Part shown: one piece after another, positions 41,190 through 49,469 of the stretch
Layout: each line of letters begins with the position of its first letter
Numbering within the stretch: the stretch's first letter is position 1
Assembly (NCBI RefSeq): GCF_000019705.1
Contig: NC_011244.1
Span: 682,001 to 746,000 of the forward strand
DNA length: 64,000 nt
From: Borrelia recurrentis A1
Lineage (GTDB): Bacteria > Spirochaetota > Spirochaetia > Borreliales > Borreliaceae
Direction: 5' to 3'
Notes under the pieces: model-generated
What the model saw: the letters and a program-made list of their open reading frames with translations, nothing else
Database searches by the model: none
Told to the model about the DNA's origin: nothing
Program-made: the position numbers and the translations under genes

Positions 41190-41718
41190 TGGTTTTAACA
41201 TGTTGATGAAAAATATTTGTGTTTGTTACGATTTTCTTAGGCGTCATTGTTCAAAATATTTACTTGAGATATTGATTGTATTTTTATTATTAAGTTTTTT
41301 ATTTTCTTCATATATGATATTTTGTAATTATGATAATCTTTTCTTTAGAAAAGTATTTTATTTCCATTCTGAGCATGAATTAATTTCTGATTTACGTTAT
41401 TTAAAAAAAAGAAAAACTCTTAAAGAAAATTTGGATTTGTTAGTTAAAGATTTTTTATTGGGTAATAGTAAAGGTTTTTATTTGCAATTTGGAACTACTA
41501 ATGTAAAGCTTTTATATTCTTTTATGAGTAATGATGTATATTTTATAAATCTTTCCAAAGAGTTTTATGATTCTTTTGGAAATGGTGCTTATAAGGATTC
41601 TGAGGAATTGAGGGTAAGTTTATTTGTTAAATCTTTAAAAGAAACAATTAATTTTAACTATCCTAGAGATGTTAAAGAAATTTTTATTTTCATTGAGGGG
41701 TATATTTTAAATGTTTAA
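41170..41718 (+). CDS. Unknown single-span membrane protein
   Basis: A 182-aa protein has one strong membrane helix (about residues 34-54) and a soluble C-terminal domain without recognised motifs. It starts with TTG at 41170, overlapping the amidase gene by 20 bases; the ATG at 41179 is an alternative. Context between an amidase and flaA suggests an envelope role. Corresponds by position to BB0667. Confidence 0.72.
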   Translation: MNFMKNSGFNMLMKNICVCYDFLRRHCSKYLLEILIVFLLLSFLFSSYMIFCNYDNLFFRKVFYFHSEHELISDLRYLKKRKTLKENLDLLVKDFLLGNSKGFYLQFGTTNVKLLYSFMSNDVYFINLSKEFYDSFGNGAYKDSEELRVSLFVKSLKETINFNYPRDVKEIFIFIEGYILNV

Positions 41719-41797
41719 GATGTTTTTGAGTATTATTGGATGTATTATGAAATTGACAAATAAAAAATTAAATTATTTTGTATGAGGAGTTGATTTG

Positions 41798-42844
41798 ATG
41801 GATAAAATGAAGAAAAGTGTTTTTATTTTATTTTTTATTATTTTCTTAATTCCTGTTTTTGGCCAAGAAACATCTCGAAAATCATCAGGTGATGGTTCTT
41901 CTGATGGTGAACCTGGTGAATTGGTTCTTGATTTTGCAGAACTTGCAAAAGATCCAAGTTCTACTGAGCTTGATCTTACAGATTATATTGATCGTGTATA
42001 TTCTGGAGCTTCAAGCATTATGAAGCCAGAAGATATGGTATTAAATCTTGGAATAAATAATTGGAGTGTCCTTTTAACACCTTCAGCTAGAATGCAGGCA
42101 TATGTAAAGAATTCTATTGTTGTTCCGGCTGTTGTTAAGAGTGATTCTAGAAGATATGCAGGAGAGACAATTTTGGGAATTAGAGTATTATTTCCAAGTT
42201 ATATTCAGTCTTCTGCAATGGTATTGCCTCCATTTAAAATTCCTTTTTATGCTGGAGAAAATGGTAATCAATTTGTAGGTAGAGGTCTTATTGATAATGT
42301 TAGAATTATGAAAGAGGTAAAGGTTACAGTTTACAGTTTGGGACATGATGTTGATCTTGAAGTTTTATTTGAAGATATGAGTGGTATGGAATATGTTTAT
42401 CCTTTAGGTTCTTTAAAATTTAAGGGTTGGGCAGATTTGGTGTGGTCAAATCCTACTTATCTTCCAGGGATAAGTTCTAGAACAGCTGATAATAGTGTTC
42501 CCAATTATCCTCTTCCTTCAAGCAAAATGAGGTTTAAGGCATTTAGAGTTTCAAAATTTCATAGTTCAAGGGAACAAAATCTAATTTTTTATATCAAGGA
42601 TTTAAGGGTTATTTATGATAAATTAAGTATTTCCTTGGATTTTGATGTTGATAATGAATCTATATTTAAAATTTATGAAACGCGTGGAGTTGAGTCACTT
42701 CGAAAATTGAAGTCCCAGGAAGCTCTGAAGAAAGTTTTAAAGGTGAGAGAGAGTATATCAATGCCAGATGAATCTTTTCAAGATTTATTTGAAAAAGGTA
42801 AAAAAAGTAGTAATGATAAATCTGGGGTACGTACTGAGAAATGA
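41798..42844 (+). CDS. flaA: Periplasmic flagellar filament sheath protein FlaA
   Basis: FlaA is the exported minor filament protein of spirochaete periplasmic flagella. The protein has a signal peptide (KKSVFILFFIIFLIPVFG, cleaved near GQE) and the FlaA domain with LDLTDYIDRVYSGAS, NNWSVLLTPSAR and VYPLGSLKFKGWADLVW. The ATG at 41798 is set by GGAG 8 bases upstream; a TTG one codon earlier is in frame. It heads the flaA-cheA-cheW-cheX-cheY operon. Corresponds to BB0668. Confidence 0.95.
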   Translation: MDKMKKSVFILFFIIFLIPVFGQETSRKSSGDGSSDGEPGELVLDFAELAKDPSSTELDLTDYIDRVYSGASSIMKPEDMVLNLGINNWSVLLTPSARMQAYVKNSIVVPAVVKSDSRRYAGETILGIRVLFPSYIQSSAMVLPPFKIPFYAGENGNQFVGRGLIDNVRIMKEVKVTVYSLGHDVDLEVLFEDMSGMEYVYPLGSLKFKGWADLVWSNPTYLPGISSRTADNSVPNYPLPSSKMRFKAFRVSKFHSSREQNLIFYIKDLRVIYDKLSISLDFDVDNESIFKIYETRGVESLRKLKSQEALKKVLKVRESISMPDESFQDLFEKGKKSSNDKSGVRTEK

Positions 42845-42855
42845 TAAATTTATTA

Positions 42856-42893
42856 TGATAGCAGGGTCAATTTTCAATTTGTTCCTGTTATCA
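42856..42893 (+). promoter_or_regulatory. Stem-loop between flaA and cheA
   Basis: TGATAGCAGG (42856-42865) pairs with CCTGTTATCA (42884-42893) over ten base pairs, with one G-U. No U-run follows, and the cheA ribosome site lies about 10-15 bases downstream. It may set the relative level of abundant FlaA and scarce CheA by partial termination or mRNA processing. Confidence 0.55.
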
Positions 42894-42914
42894 TTAAAAT
42901 AGGAAAATGGGTGA

Positions 42915-45506
42915 ATGATAGATGCAGATAATAAAGAGCTTTTAGAAATTTTTTTTGAAGAGGCTCAAAATCTTGTAGATACTCTTGAAGAGAATATTAT
43001 TTCATTGGAAGATGACCCTCATAATATGGAAACTATTGATGAAATATTCAGGGCAGCACATACTATTAAGGGTAGTTCAGCTTCTGTTGATATGATGGAA
43101 CTTTCAAGTTTTACTCATGTTGTTGAGGATGTGTTTGATGCTATTAGAGATAATAGGTTAAAAATATGTAATGATCTTATTGATTTACTTTTGAATGCGC
43201 TTGATGTAATAAAAAGTATGCTTGATACACGTCTTAATGGAGATGTTTATTTGCAGGATGTAAGTGGGCTTAAAAGTAAATTAAGAGGCTTTTTGGAATA
43301 TGATTATCAGACAACTTCTGTTTCAGTTTTAGAAAATAAAGATAATGATGAATTTTTACTCTCTTCTTCTGATATTAATGATATGCGGGAAGCTGTAGGG
43401 CTTGGTCAAAAACTTTTAAAAGTTAGTGTTGATTTTGACAAAGATAATCCCATGGCTACAATTGCTGGAATACAGATGTTTCAAGCTTTAAAAGATTTAG
43501 CTCCAATTCTTCATACAGTTCCAAATTATGATCAATTGATTTCGGATCAATTTTTAAAAAGAGTGGATTATTATTTGATATATTTAGATATTCATAAGAT
43601 TGAAGAAAAGATAAATTTATCTGATGTTGCGTCAGATTATTCAATTAATGAATTTTATATTGATAATGAATTGGCAAAAGCAAATTTAAGAGAGCAAAAT
43701 TCAGTTGATAATACACTTTCTAAAGATAATACAGTATCTAATAAGGGTGGTTTTCAACTCTCTAATGATGAGATTATTGATTTAAGAAATTATATTGGAG
43801 ATTCTAAGTTGTTTGAAGTGAAATTATATTTTAATAAGAATAATCCTATGTCAACTATTTCTGGCTTTCAAATGTTACAGGCTTTGAAAAGTTTGGGGGA
43901 AATTTATAAATCTATTCCTGATAGTGAGGATTTGCTGTCAGATAAATTTTTTGATTTGATTGTTTATTATTTAATATCAAAAACTTCAATAGAGAGTATT
44001 TCTAAAAAGGTAGATTTGTCAGATGTTGTTGTTAGTTTTGATATTAGCGAAGTTGATTTGAAAGATATTAAAGGTATGGATGTAAGTACTGAAGTTGATG
44101 CTTATGCTCCTGTTAAAGAATCTAAAAAATCAGCTTTAAATGTTAATTTAATTAGAATTGATAGCAAAAGAATAGATTCTATATTAAATCTTGTAAGTGA
44201 AGCTGTCATTAGTAAGTCGTCCTATAATCAAATAAATTCTGATATGACATCTTTTATTTATGGTTTTAATTATTTTTATGATTATCAAGAAAATTTTCGT
44301 AATAGTTTTTTGTCAGATTTAAAGATGATTTTTAAAGATGTCGGTTTAGATTTGGAAAATTCTATTGAGACACGGATAGTGGAGTTGTTGGAACATAAAC
44401 TTGATAGAAGTTTGCAAGATATGATGAATTTAAAAGATTTATTATTTAAGATTCACCAAGATTCTAGATTTGCATCTAATAGACTCTCTAGGATAATTAC
44501 TGATTTACATGAGAGTGTTTTAAGAACACGGATGTTGCCGGTTGCTAGTATTTTTTCAAGGTTTACAAGAGTAATAAGAGATCTTTCAAAGAAATTAGGT
44601 AAAGTTGTAGAACTTAGTACTCAAGGGGAAGATACTGAAGTTGATAAATCTGTTATAGATGACCTTGTAGATCCTTTAATGCATTGTATTAGAAATTCTA
44701 TGGATCATGGAATTGAAACTATGGATGAAAGGATTAGTAAGGGAAAAGATAAAGCTGGTCATATAATTTTGCGTGCCAAAAATGAAGGTAATGTTATATC
44801 AATTGAAATTGAGGATGATGGGAAAGGTATAGATCCAAATGTCATTAGGAAAAAATCAATTGAAAAAGGTTTAATAAATGAAAATACAGTTCTCTCTGAG
44901 AGTGAAATGCTTAATTTGATTTTTGAGCCTGGGTTTTCGACAGCTAGTCAAATTACAGATGTTTCTGGTAGGGGGGTAGGGCTTGATGTTGTTAAAAATA
45001 ATGTTAAAAAATTAAATGGAACTATCATTATAGATTCAAAAATTAATGTTGGTACTATTTTTAAAATTAAACTTCCTTTAACATTGGTGATTGTTCAAGG
45101 ACTTCTTGTGAAATCAGGGAATGAGATTTATGTTATTCCTTTAAACAGTGTGCTTGAAACTCATAGAATTAATGAAGATAATATTAGGCTTCTTGAAAAT
45201 GATCATGAGGTATATAATTTAAGAGAAGAAGTTATATCTGTGCTTAGGCTTGATGAGCTTTTTAATATAAAAAATGATCATCAAGATTTGTATGAAAAAT
45301 TTTTGATAGTGATTAGCATTAATGATAAGAAAGCAGGTATAGTTGTTGATTCTATTCTTGGAGAGGAAGATTTTGTTGTAAAACCTATTAAAGATAAGTA
45401 TGCTTCAAGTCCTGGAATAGTTGGAGCTACTACACTTGGTAATGGTAAGGTTGTTCTGATTATTGATGTATTTAGGCTGTTTGACTTAAGGGATATGAAG
45501 GGATAG
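42915..45506 (+). CDS. cheA: Chemotaxis histidine kinase CheA with a duplicated P2-like domain
   Basis: CheA phosphorylates CheY in response to receptors. The 863-aa protein has the P1 domain with His49 in FRAAHTIKGSS. Two tandem copies of a domain of about 98 residues follow (152-250 and 284-382), each with NPMxTIxGxQMxQALK. Then come the dimerisation helices, with an insertion, and the ATPase domain with N-box HCIRNSMDHGIE, G1 DDGKGID and G2 GRGVGLDVV. A CheW-like P5 domain closes it. The duplicated part is probably the response-regulator-binding region. This is the CheA2 counterpart (BB0669), the kinase needed for chemotaxis in B. burgdorferi. Confidence 0.96.
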   Translation: MIDADNKELLEIFFEEAQNLVDTLEENIISLEDDPHNMETIDEIFRAAHTIKGSSASVDMMELSSFTHVVEDVFDAIRDNRLKICNDLIDLLLNALDVIKSMLDTRLNGDVYLQDVSGLKSKLRGFLEYDYQTTSVSVLENKDNDEFLLSSSDINDMREAVGLGQKLLKVSVDFDKDNPMATIAGIQMFQALKDLAPILHTVPNYDQLISDQFLKRVDYYLIYLDIHKIEEKINLSDVASDYSINEFYIDNELAKANLREQNSVDNTLSKDNTVSNKGGFQLSNDEIIDLRNYIGDSKLFEVKLYFNKNNPMSTISGFQMLQALKSLGEIYKSIPDSEDLLSDKFFDLIVYYLISKTSIESISKKVDLSDVVVSFDISEVDLKDIKGMDVSTEVDAYAPVKESKKSALNVNLIRIDSKRIDSILNLVSEAVISKSSYNQINSDMTSFIYGFNYFYDYQENFRNSFLSDLKMIFKDVGLDLENSIETRIVELLEHKLDRSLQDMMNLKDLLFKIHQDSRFASNRLSRIITDLHESVLRTRMLPVASIFSRFTRVIRDLSKKLGKVVELSTQGEDTEVDKSVIDDLVDPLMHCIRNSMDHGIETMDERISKGKDKAGHIILRAKNEGNVISIEIEDDGKGIDPNVIRKKSIEKGLINENTVLSESEMLNLIFEPGFSTASQITDVSGRGVGLDVVKNNVKKLNGTIIIDSKINVGTIFKIKLPLTLVIVQGLLVKSGNEIYVIPLNSVLETHRINEDNIRLLENDHEVYNLREEVISVLRLDELFNIKNDHQDLYEKFLIVISINDKKAGIVVDSILGEEDFVVKPIKDKYASSPGIVGATTLGNGKVVLIIDVFRLFDLRDMKG

Positions 45507-45511
45507 TCTTT

Positions 45512-46909
45512 ATGATGGAAATAAAAGAGATATATTTAGATGAACATAATATTGGTAGTCATCTTAAAGAAAAAGATTCTGTTAATTTAGATTTTAAAGT
45601 TGTATCTTTTAATATTGGAGATGATAGTTATTTGGTAGATATCATGCAAGTTAAAGAGATTAGAAAGTCTAATAATTTTACATATGTTCCTAATGCTAAA
45701 AAATATGTGGTTGGGCTTGACAATTTAAGAGGGGAAATAATTTCTATTATTGATTTGAGGATAATGTTTAATTTAAAAGTCATTAAAAAAGACTTTGAAG
45801 ATGTTATGGTGCTTAGAAATAACGATCTATTAATAGGAGTTATTGTTGATAAGGTTAATAATGTTTTTTCAATTGATTCTTCTTTGATTCAGAATCCTCA
45901 TCCTATTTTATTTCAGGAAACATTGATACATTACATGAGGGGTGTAGTTGAATATGGTTCAAAATTGTACATTGTTCTTGATGTTGGTAAAATTTTCAAT
46001 TATGATAATGATATAGAAGAAAAAGAAGTTTTATTGGAAGAGAGTAAAAATACAGGTGATAAGATAGGTACTTCTGAGCATGAAGAGCAGTCGATATCTT
46101 TTGATAATAATTCTTTGGAGTTATCAGAAGCATCTGCTAGTAATCATGTGTTATCTTCTAAGGATAATTTAGATGATTTAAGGGTGATTAAGGAAAATCT
46201 TTTTAAATATTCTTTTAATTCATCCTTGGTAAGTGACGATTTTTTAAAGAAGATAGGAGTTAAATTAGATATTGCAAATATTAATGATTTAGCTTATGAT
46301 AACTTCTTAAGTGAATTTTATTCAAAATCATCGAGTCAATTATGGAATGAGCAGTACTTAAAGGAATTTCAGGAGGAAATTGTTCAACGGCACGTTAATA
46401 ATATGAGTGATATTGGTACTATTTTAAATGTTTTTGAAATTGGCTGTGGTGAAGGAAAAGAGACAATATCTTTCGTGAATGTTTTATATGAGTCTTATAA
46501 AAATCCTTTTAAAGTAACGGCTATTGATAATGATTTTAATAAAGTTATAGGTACTTCTAATCTGGTTTTCTTAGAATCTGAGATTAATTTGAGTGAAATT
46601 TATCGAAAAAATTCCTTTGAGCAAGCTTCAGGAGTTTATAAATTTAAGCCAGAGATTATGAATAGTATTTTATTTGAATATTCAGATGCCATTTTATCAG
46701 AATTTCCAGAAAATTTGGGAATTGTGTTTTTAAGAGATATTTTATGTTTCTTGAATGATGATGGTCAAGTTTTAATTCTGAATGCAATTGCAGAAAAATC
46801 TGTTAGAGGTGCTCTTTTGATTTTGGGAGATAATGAAGAACTTAAGAATAATGATCTTTTTATAAAAGATAAGTCTGTAAAATATTTTAACCTATATAAA
46901 AGGATTTAA
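45512..46909 (+). CDS. cheW: CheW scaffold fused to a CheR-like methyltransferase domain
   Basis: The 465-aa protein is far longer than a normal CheW (about 160 aa). Residues 25-165 are a CheW domain (VSFNIGDDSYLVDIMQVKEI, PNAKKYVVGLDNLRGEIISIIDLR), which couples receptors to CheA. An acidic linker (165-220) follows. The C-terminal half has a SAM-binding-type fold with EIGCGEGKE (309-317) and VTAIDNDF, like CheR. Similar CheW-CheR-like proteins occur in other spirochaetes, where they shape receptor arrays. Whether this domain methylates anything is unclear. It starts 5 bases after cheA. Corresponds to CheW3 (BB0670). Confidence 0.92.
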   Translation: MMEIKEIYLDEHNIGSHLKEKDSVNLDFKVVSFNIGDDSYLVDIMQVKEIRKSNNFTYVPNAKKYVVGLDNLRGEIISIIDLRIMFNLKVIKKDFEDVMVLRNNDLLIGVIVDKVNNVFSIDSSLIQNPHPILFQETLIHYMRGVVEYGSKLYIVLDVGKIFNYDNDIEEKEVLLEESKNTGDKIGTSEHEEQSISFDNNSLELSEASASNHVLSSKDNLDDLRVIKENLFKYSFNSSLVSDDFLKKIGVKLDIANINDLAYDNFLSEFYSKSSSQLWNEQYLKEFQEEIVQRHVNNMSDIGTILNVFEIGCGEGKETISFVNVLYESYKNPFKVTAIDNDFNKVIGTSNLVFLESEINLSEIYRKNSFEQASGVYKFKPEIMNSILFEYSDAILSEFPENLGIVFLRDILCFLNDDGQVLILNAIAEKSVRGALLILGDNEELKNNDLFIKDKSVKYFNLYKRI

Positions 46910-46920
46910 AGGAGAAATTA

Positions 46921-47406
46921 ATGAGGATAGATTATATAGAGCCATTTTTAGATGCTGCTTCTTCAGTTTTAAGAGATATGTTGCTTGTCGATGATATTCA
47001 AATGGGCAGTCCTGGGCTTAAATCAATAAATCAAAAGATAAAGGGAGTTTCTGTTATTGTAGGGCTTGCAGGTTCTGTTGAAGGAAGTATTATTATTGAC
47101 ATGGATATTGATACTGCACTTTTTGTTGCATCTAAATTAAATTTTGAAGAGTATGTTGATTTTGATGATGAGGAGACCAAGGAAATGGTAGCAGCAACTC
47201 TTACAGAAGTTGGTAATATTATTGCTGGTAATTTTGTTACTACTCTACATTCTAAGGGTTTTGTGTTTGACATAACGCCTCCAGCTTTTATTTATGGGGA
47301 GAATATGAAGATAAGTAATAAAGGGTCTGAAGCATTAATAGTACCTTTTACTTTGCCAGATAATAAAATTATTGAAGTTAATATTGCAATAAGGGAGAGG
47401 GTTTGA
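46921..47406 (+). CDS. cheX: CheY-P phosphatase CheX
   Basis: CheX dephosphorylates CheY-P and acts as a homodimer. The 161-aa protein has the family catalytic motif as EVGNIIAGN (about residues 98-106; E-x2-N). It also has YIEPFLDAASSVLRDML at the start. AAGGAG sits 6 bases before the ATG. Borrelia lacks CheZ, so CheX is the main off-switch. Corresponds to BB0671. Confidence 0.95.
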   Translation: MRIDYIEPFLDAASSVLRDMLLVDDIQMGSPGLKSINQKIKGVSVIVGLAGSVEGSIIIDMDIDTALFVASKLNFEEYVDFDDEETKEMVAATLTEVGNIIAGNFVTTLHSKGFVFDITPPAFIYGENMKISNKGSEALIVPFTLPDNKIIEVNIAIRERV

Positions 47407-47454
47407 TATTATTATGAAATTGAGAGTGCTTATTATTAGAAAAGAGGGTTTAAT

Positions 47455-47895
47455 ATGATCCAAAAAACTACAATTGCTATGGATGCTTCAAATAAACCAA
47501 GAGGTATTAATTATGATACAGGGGTTCCTTTTAATGTTTTGATTGTGGATGATTCGGTTTTTACTGTAAAGCAACTTACTCAAATTTTTACTTCTGAAGG
47601 ATTTAACGTTATTGACACTGCTGCTGATGGTGAAGAAGCTGTGGTTAAGTATAAAAATCATTATCCTAATGTCGATATTGTTACTCTTGATATTACTATG
47701 CCCAGAATGGATGGAATGACATGTCTTGATAATATTATTGAATTTGATAAAAATGCTAAAGTAATAATGATTTCTGCTTTGGGGAAAGAGCAGTTGGTTA
47801 AGGAATGTTTGATTAAGGGTGCAAAGACGTTTATTGTAAAACCTCTTGATAGAGCCAAGGTTCTTCAAAGAGTTATGTCTGTATTTGTCAAATGA
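47455..47895 (+). CDS. cheY: Chemotaxis response regulator CheY
   Basis: This single-domain response regulator switches the flagellar motors. The 146-aa protein has the acidic pocket VLIVDDSVF, the phosphoacceptor Asp in VTLDITMPRMDG, the switch region MISALG and the Lys in FIVKPLD. An extra N-terminal tail of about 25 residues precedes the receiver domain. AGAGGG precedes the ATG. Last gene of the flaA operon. Corresponds to CheY3 (BB0672). Confidence 0.96.
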   Translation: MIQKTTIAMDASNKPRGINYDTGVPFNVLIVDDSVFTVKQLTQIFTSEGFNVIDTAADGEEAVVKYKNHYPNVDIVTLDITMPRMDGMTCLDNIIEFDKNAKVIMISALGKEQLVKECLIKGAKTFIVKPLDRAKVLQRVMSVFVK

Positions 47896-47907
47896 AATTA
47901 ATGTTGA

Positions 47908-48423
47908 TTATTTATTATTGTTATTATAAAAAATCATTTCATTAGTTATTTCGTTTGGATTTTTTGTGAAGTATGATGGATTGAGGTTGAAAATTTCTAA
48001 TTTGTCTTTATTATCACTTATGTATAGTTCTAGCTTGTAAAATCCTTTTGTGGTGTATATTAATGCTGAGCTTTTAAAAATTGAGTCTATAGTTTTAATT
48101 TTAAATATTTTGTATTTTGTAAAATCTTTGTCAATGATTTCACTTTGAAGTAAGTATTTGTTAGTTTCTCTATATGTTGGAGTGATTTTTGAGTCATCGA
48201 TTTTATTTTTTAGAATACTTTTTATGAAATTTTCTGTTAATTCATATATTTGTATTTCATGTGTACTTTTTGGATATTGAATATAATATTCTTCTTCTAT
48301 TAATAAGTTAAAAGCAGAATATTTTTTTATGGATTCTGATGATCGTTTTTCTATTGAAGGTGTTATTAATCTTGAATGAATTGATGTATTAATTATTAAA
48401 AACAGCAATATTTTTTTGATCAT
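47908..48423 (-). CDS. Small exported protein of unknown function
   Basis: The 171-aa protein has an N-terminal signal-like segment (MIKKILLFLIINTSIHSRL). The rest is charged and beta-rich and I recognise no family. It is tail-to-tail with cheY, 12 bases apart. Its ATG overlaps the stop of the upstream membrane-protein gene by 4 bases, so the two are translationally coupled and may work together. Corresponds by position to BB0673. Confidence 0.72.
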   Translation of the reverse strand: MIKKILLFLIINTSIHSRLITPSIEKRSSESIKKYSAFNLLIEEEYYIQYPKSTHEIQIYELTENFIKSILKNKIDDSKITPTYRETNKYLLQSEIIDKDFTKYKIFKIKTIDSIFKSSALIYTTKGFYKLELYISDNKDKLEIFNLNPSYFTKNPNEITNEMIFYNNNNK

Positions 48424-49469
48424 ATGTTTTCCTTATTGTTACTATTTATTATTTTCTTTAGTTGCTCAATTTCTAGTGGAAGTTTGCTTTTTCTTTTTGT
48501 ATTTAATTTATTTTTTAATAAAACATTGTTAAATGTTTTTGCCATTTCATATACTTTTTCTTCACTAAAATGAAATGGAATTTGAATTTTTCTATATTCA
48601 AATGGGTCTTGTAAAACTTTGTGCATTAATATAATTGGGTTTAGAAAACTTGCTTTAAAAAATTTATAAAAATTTGTTAAAAATATTGCAAATGATATGA
48701 AAAGGGTAAATAAAAATATTCCTATTACAGAGTCATTTTTTCTTTGTAAATATTTATCTATATAGAATTTTGTTTTGTCTATTTCAATAATTTTATATTC
48801 ACTAGGACTATAATAAAAAAATATATCATCGGATTTAGAATATATAGTTTGTTCTTTGTCCTTAATTATAAGTATGAAAGGATATTTTTCTTTAATATAA
48901 TTTTTTTCAGTTGTGATAGAAATATTTTTTATTATATTGAACTCTTGTTTTTCGGGGATTGTATTTGCAAAACCTGAACTTGAGAATATGATAAAAAATA
49001 TAAATGGAACCAGTGAACTTATTGAAAATGTTCTGGCAAATGCAATTAAAATTAAATTTTTTTCTTTTGGATTATAATAGATTTCAATCATTAAGTCGTT
49101 AAATCTAAGAAGTCTTAAGAATCTTAATTTAAAGAGTGAGAGTATTATTGGAGTTAAGATTATTTCTTGCGGATTTAGTATATTTTGCATTTGATGGGAA
49201 CTATAAAATATTAAAGGAACTAGACAATGTATTAAGTCGAAGAATAGATTATTTCTTATGTATATTTGTGATTTTTTTAAAAAAAATGCCTTTAAAATTT
49301 TGTATAAGAAAATAAGAATTAATATTATGTCAAATAAAAATCCAATGAATATTAAAGCAAATCGAATTTTATATGGCAAAAAAAGTATTATTGATAATTC
49401 TTCCATCAAAAATGTAAATATTGATGCTATTAAAATTGCTTTAAAAAAATTTGAAAATATTTTTACCAT
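48420..49469 (-). CDS. Membrane protein with voltage-sensor-like segment and HAMP-like tail
   Basis: The 349-aa protein has about six membrane segments: 9-31, 36-60, 75-92, 104-123, 142-165 and 247-268. The fourth (KLRFLRLLRF) has Lys114, Arg116, Arg119 and Arg122, nearly every third residue, like an S4 voltage sensor. The preceding NNLFFDLIHCLV has an Asp as in S3. An extracytoplasmic loop of about 80 residues (166-246) follows helix five. After the last helix, residues 269-320 resemble a HAMP signal relay. No pore or kinase domain is visible. It sits in a minus-strand cluster beside cheY. Family unknown; corresponds by position to BB0674. Confidence 0.75.
   Translation of the reverse strand: MVKIFSNFFKAILIASIFTFLMEELSIILFLPYKIRFALIFIGFLFDIILILIFLYKILKAFFLKKSQIYIRNNLFFDLIHCLVPLIFYSSHQMQNILNPQEIILTPIILSLFKLRFLRLLRFNDLMIEIYYNPKEKNLILIAFARTFSISSLVPFIFFIIFSSSGFANTIPEKQEFNIIKNISITTEKNYIKEKYPFILIIKDKEQTIYSKSDDIFFYYSPSEYKIIEIDKTKFYIDKYLQRKNDSVIGIFLFTLFISFAIFLTNFYKFFKASFLNPIILMHKVLQDPFEYRKIQIPFHFSEEKVYEMAKTFNNVLLKNKLNTKRKSKLPLEIEQLKKIINSNNKENI

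Noticed and set aside
41753-41786. TTGACA upstream of flaA as a -35 box
   Set aside because: No -10-like hexamer is found at 16-18 bases; the nearest candidate (TATGAG) is 22 bases away.
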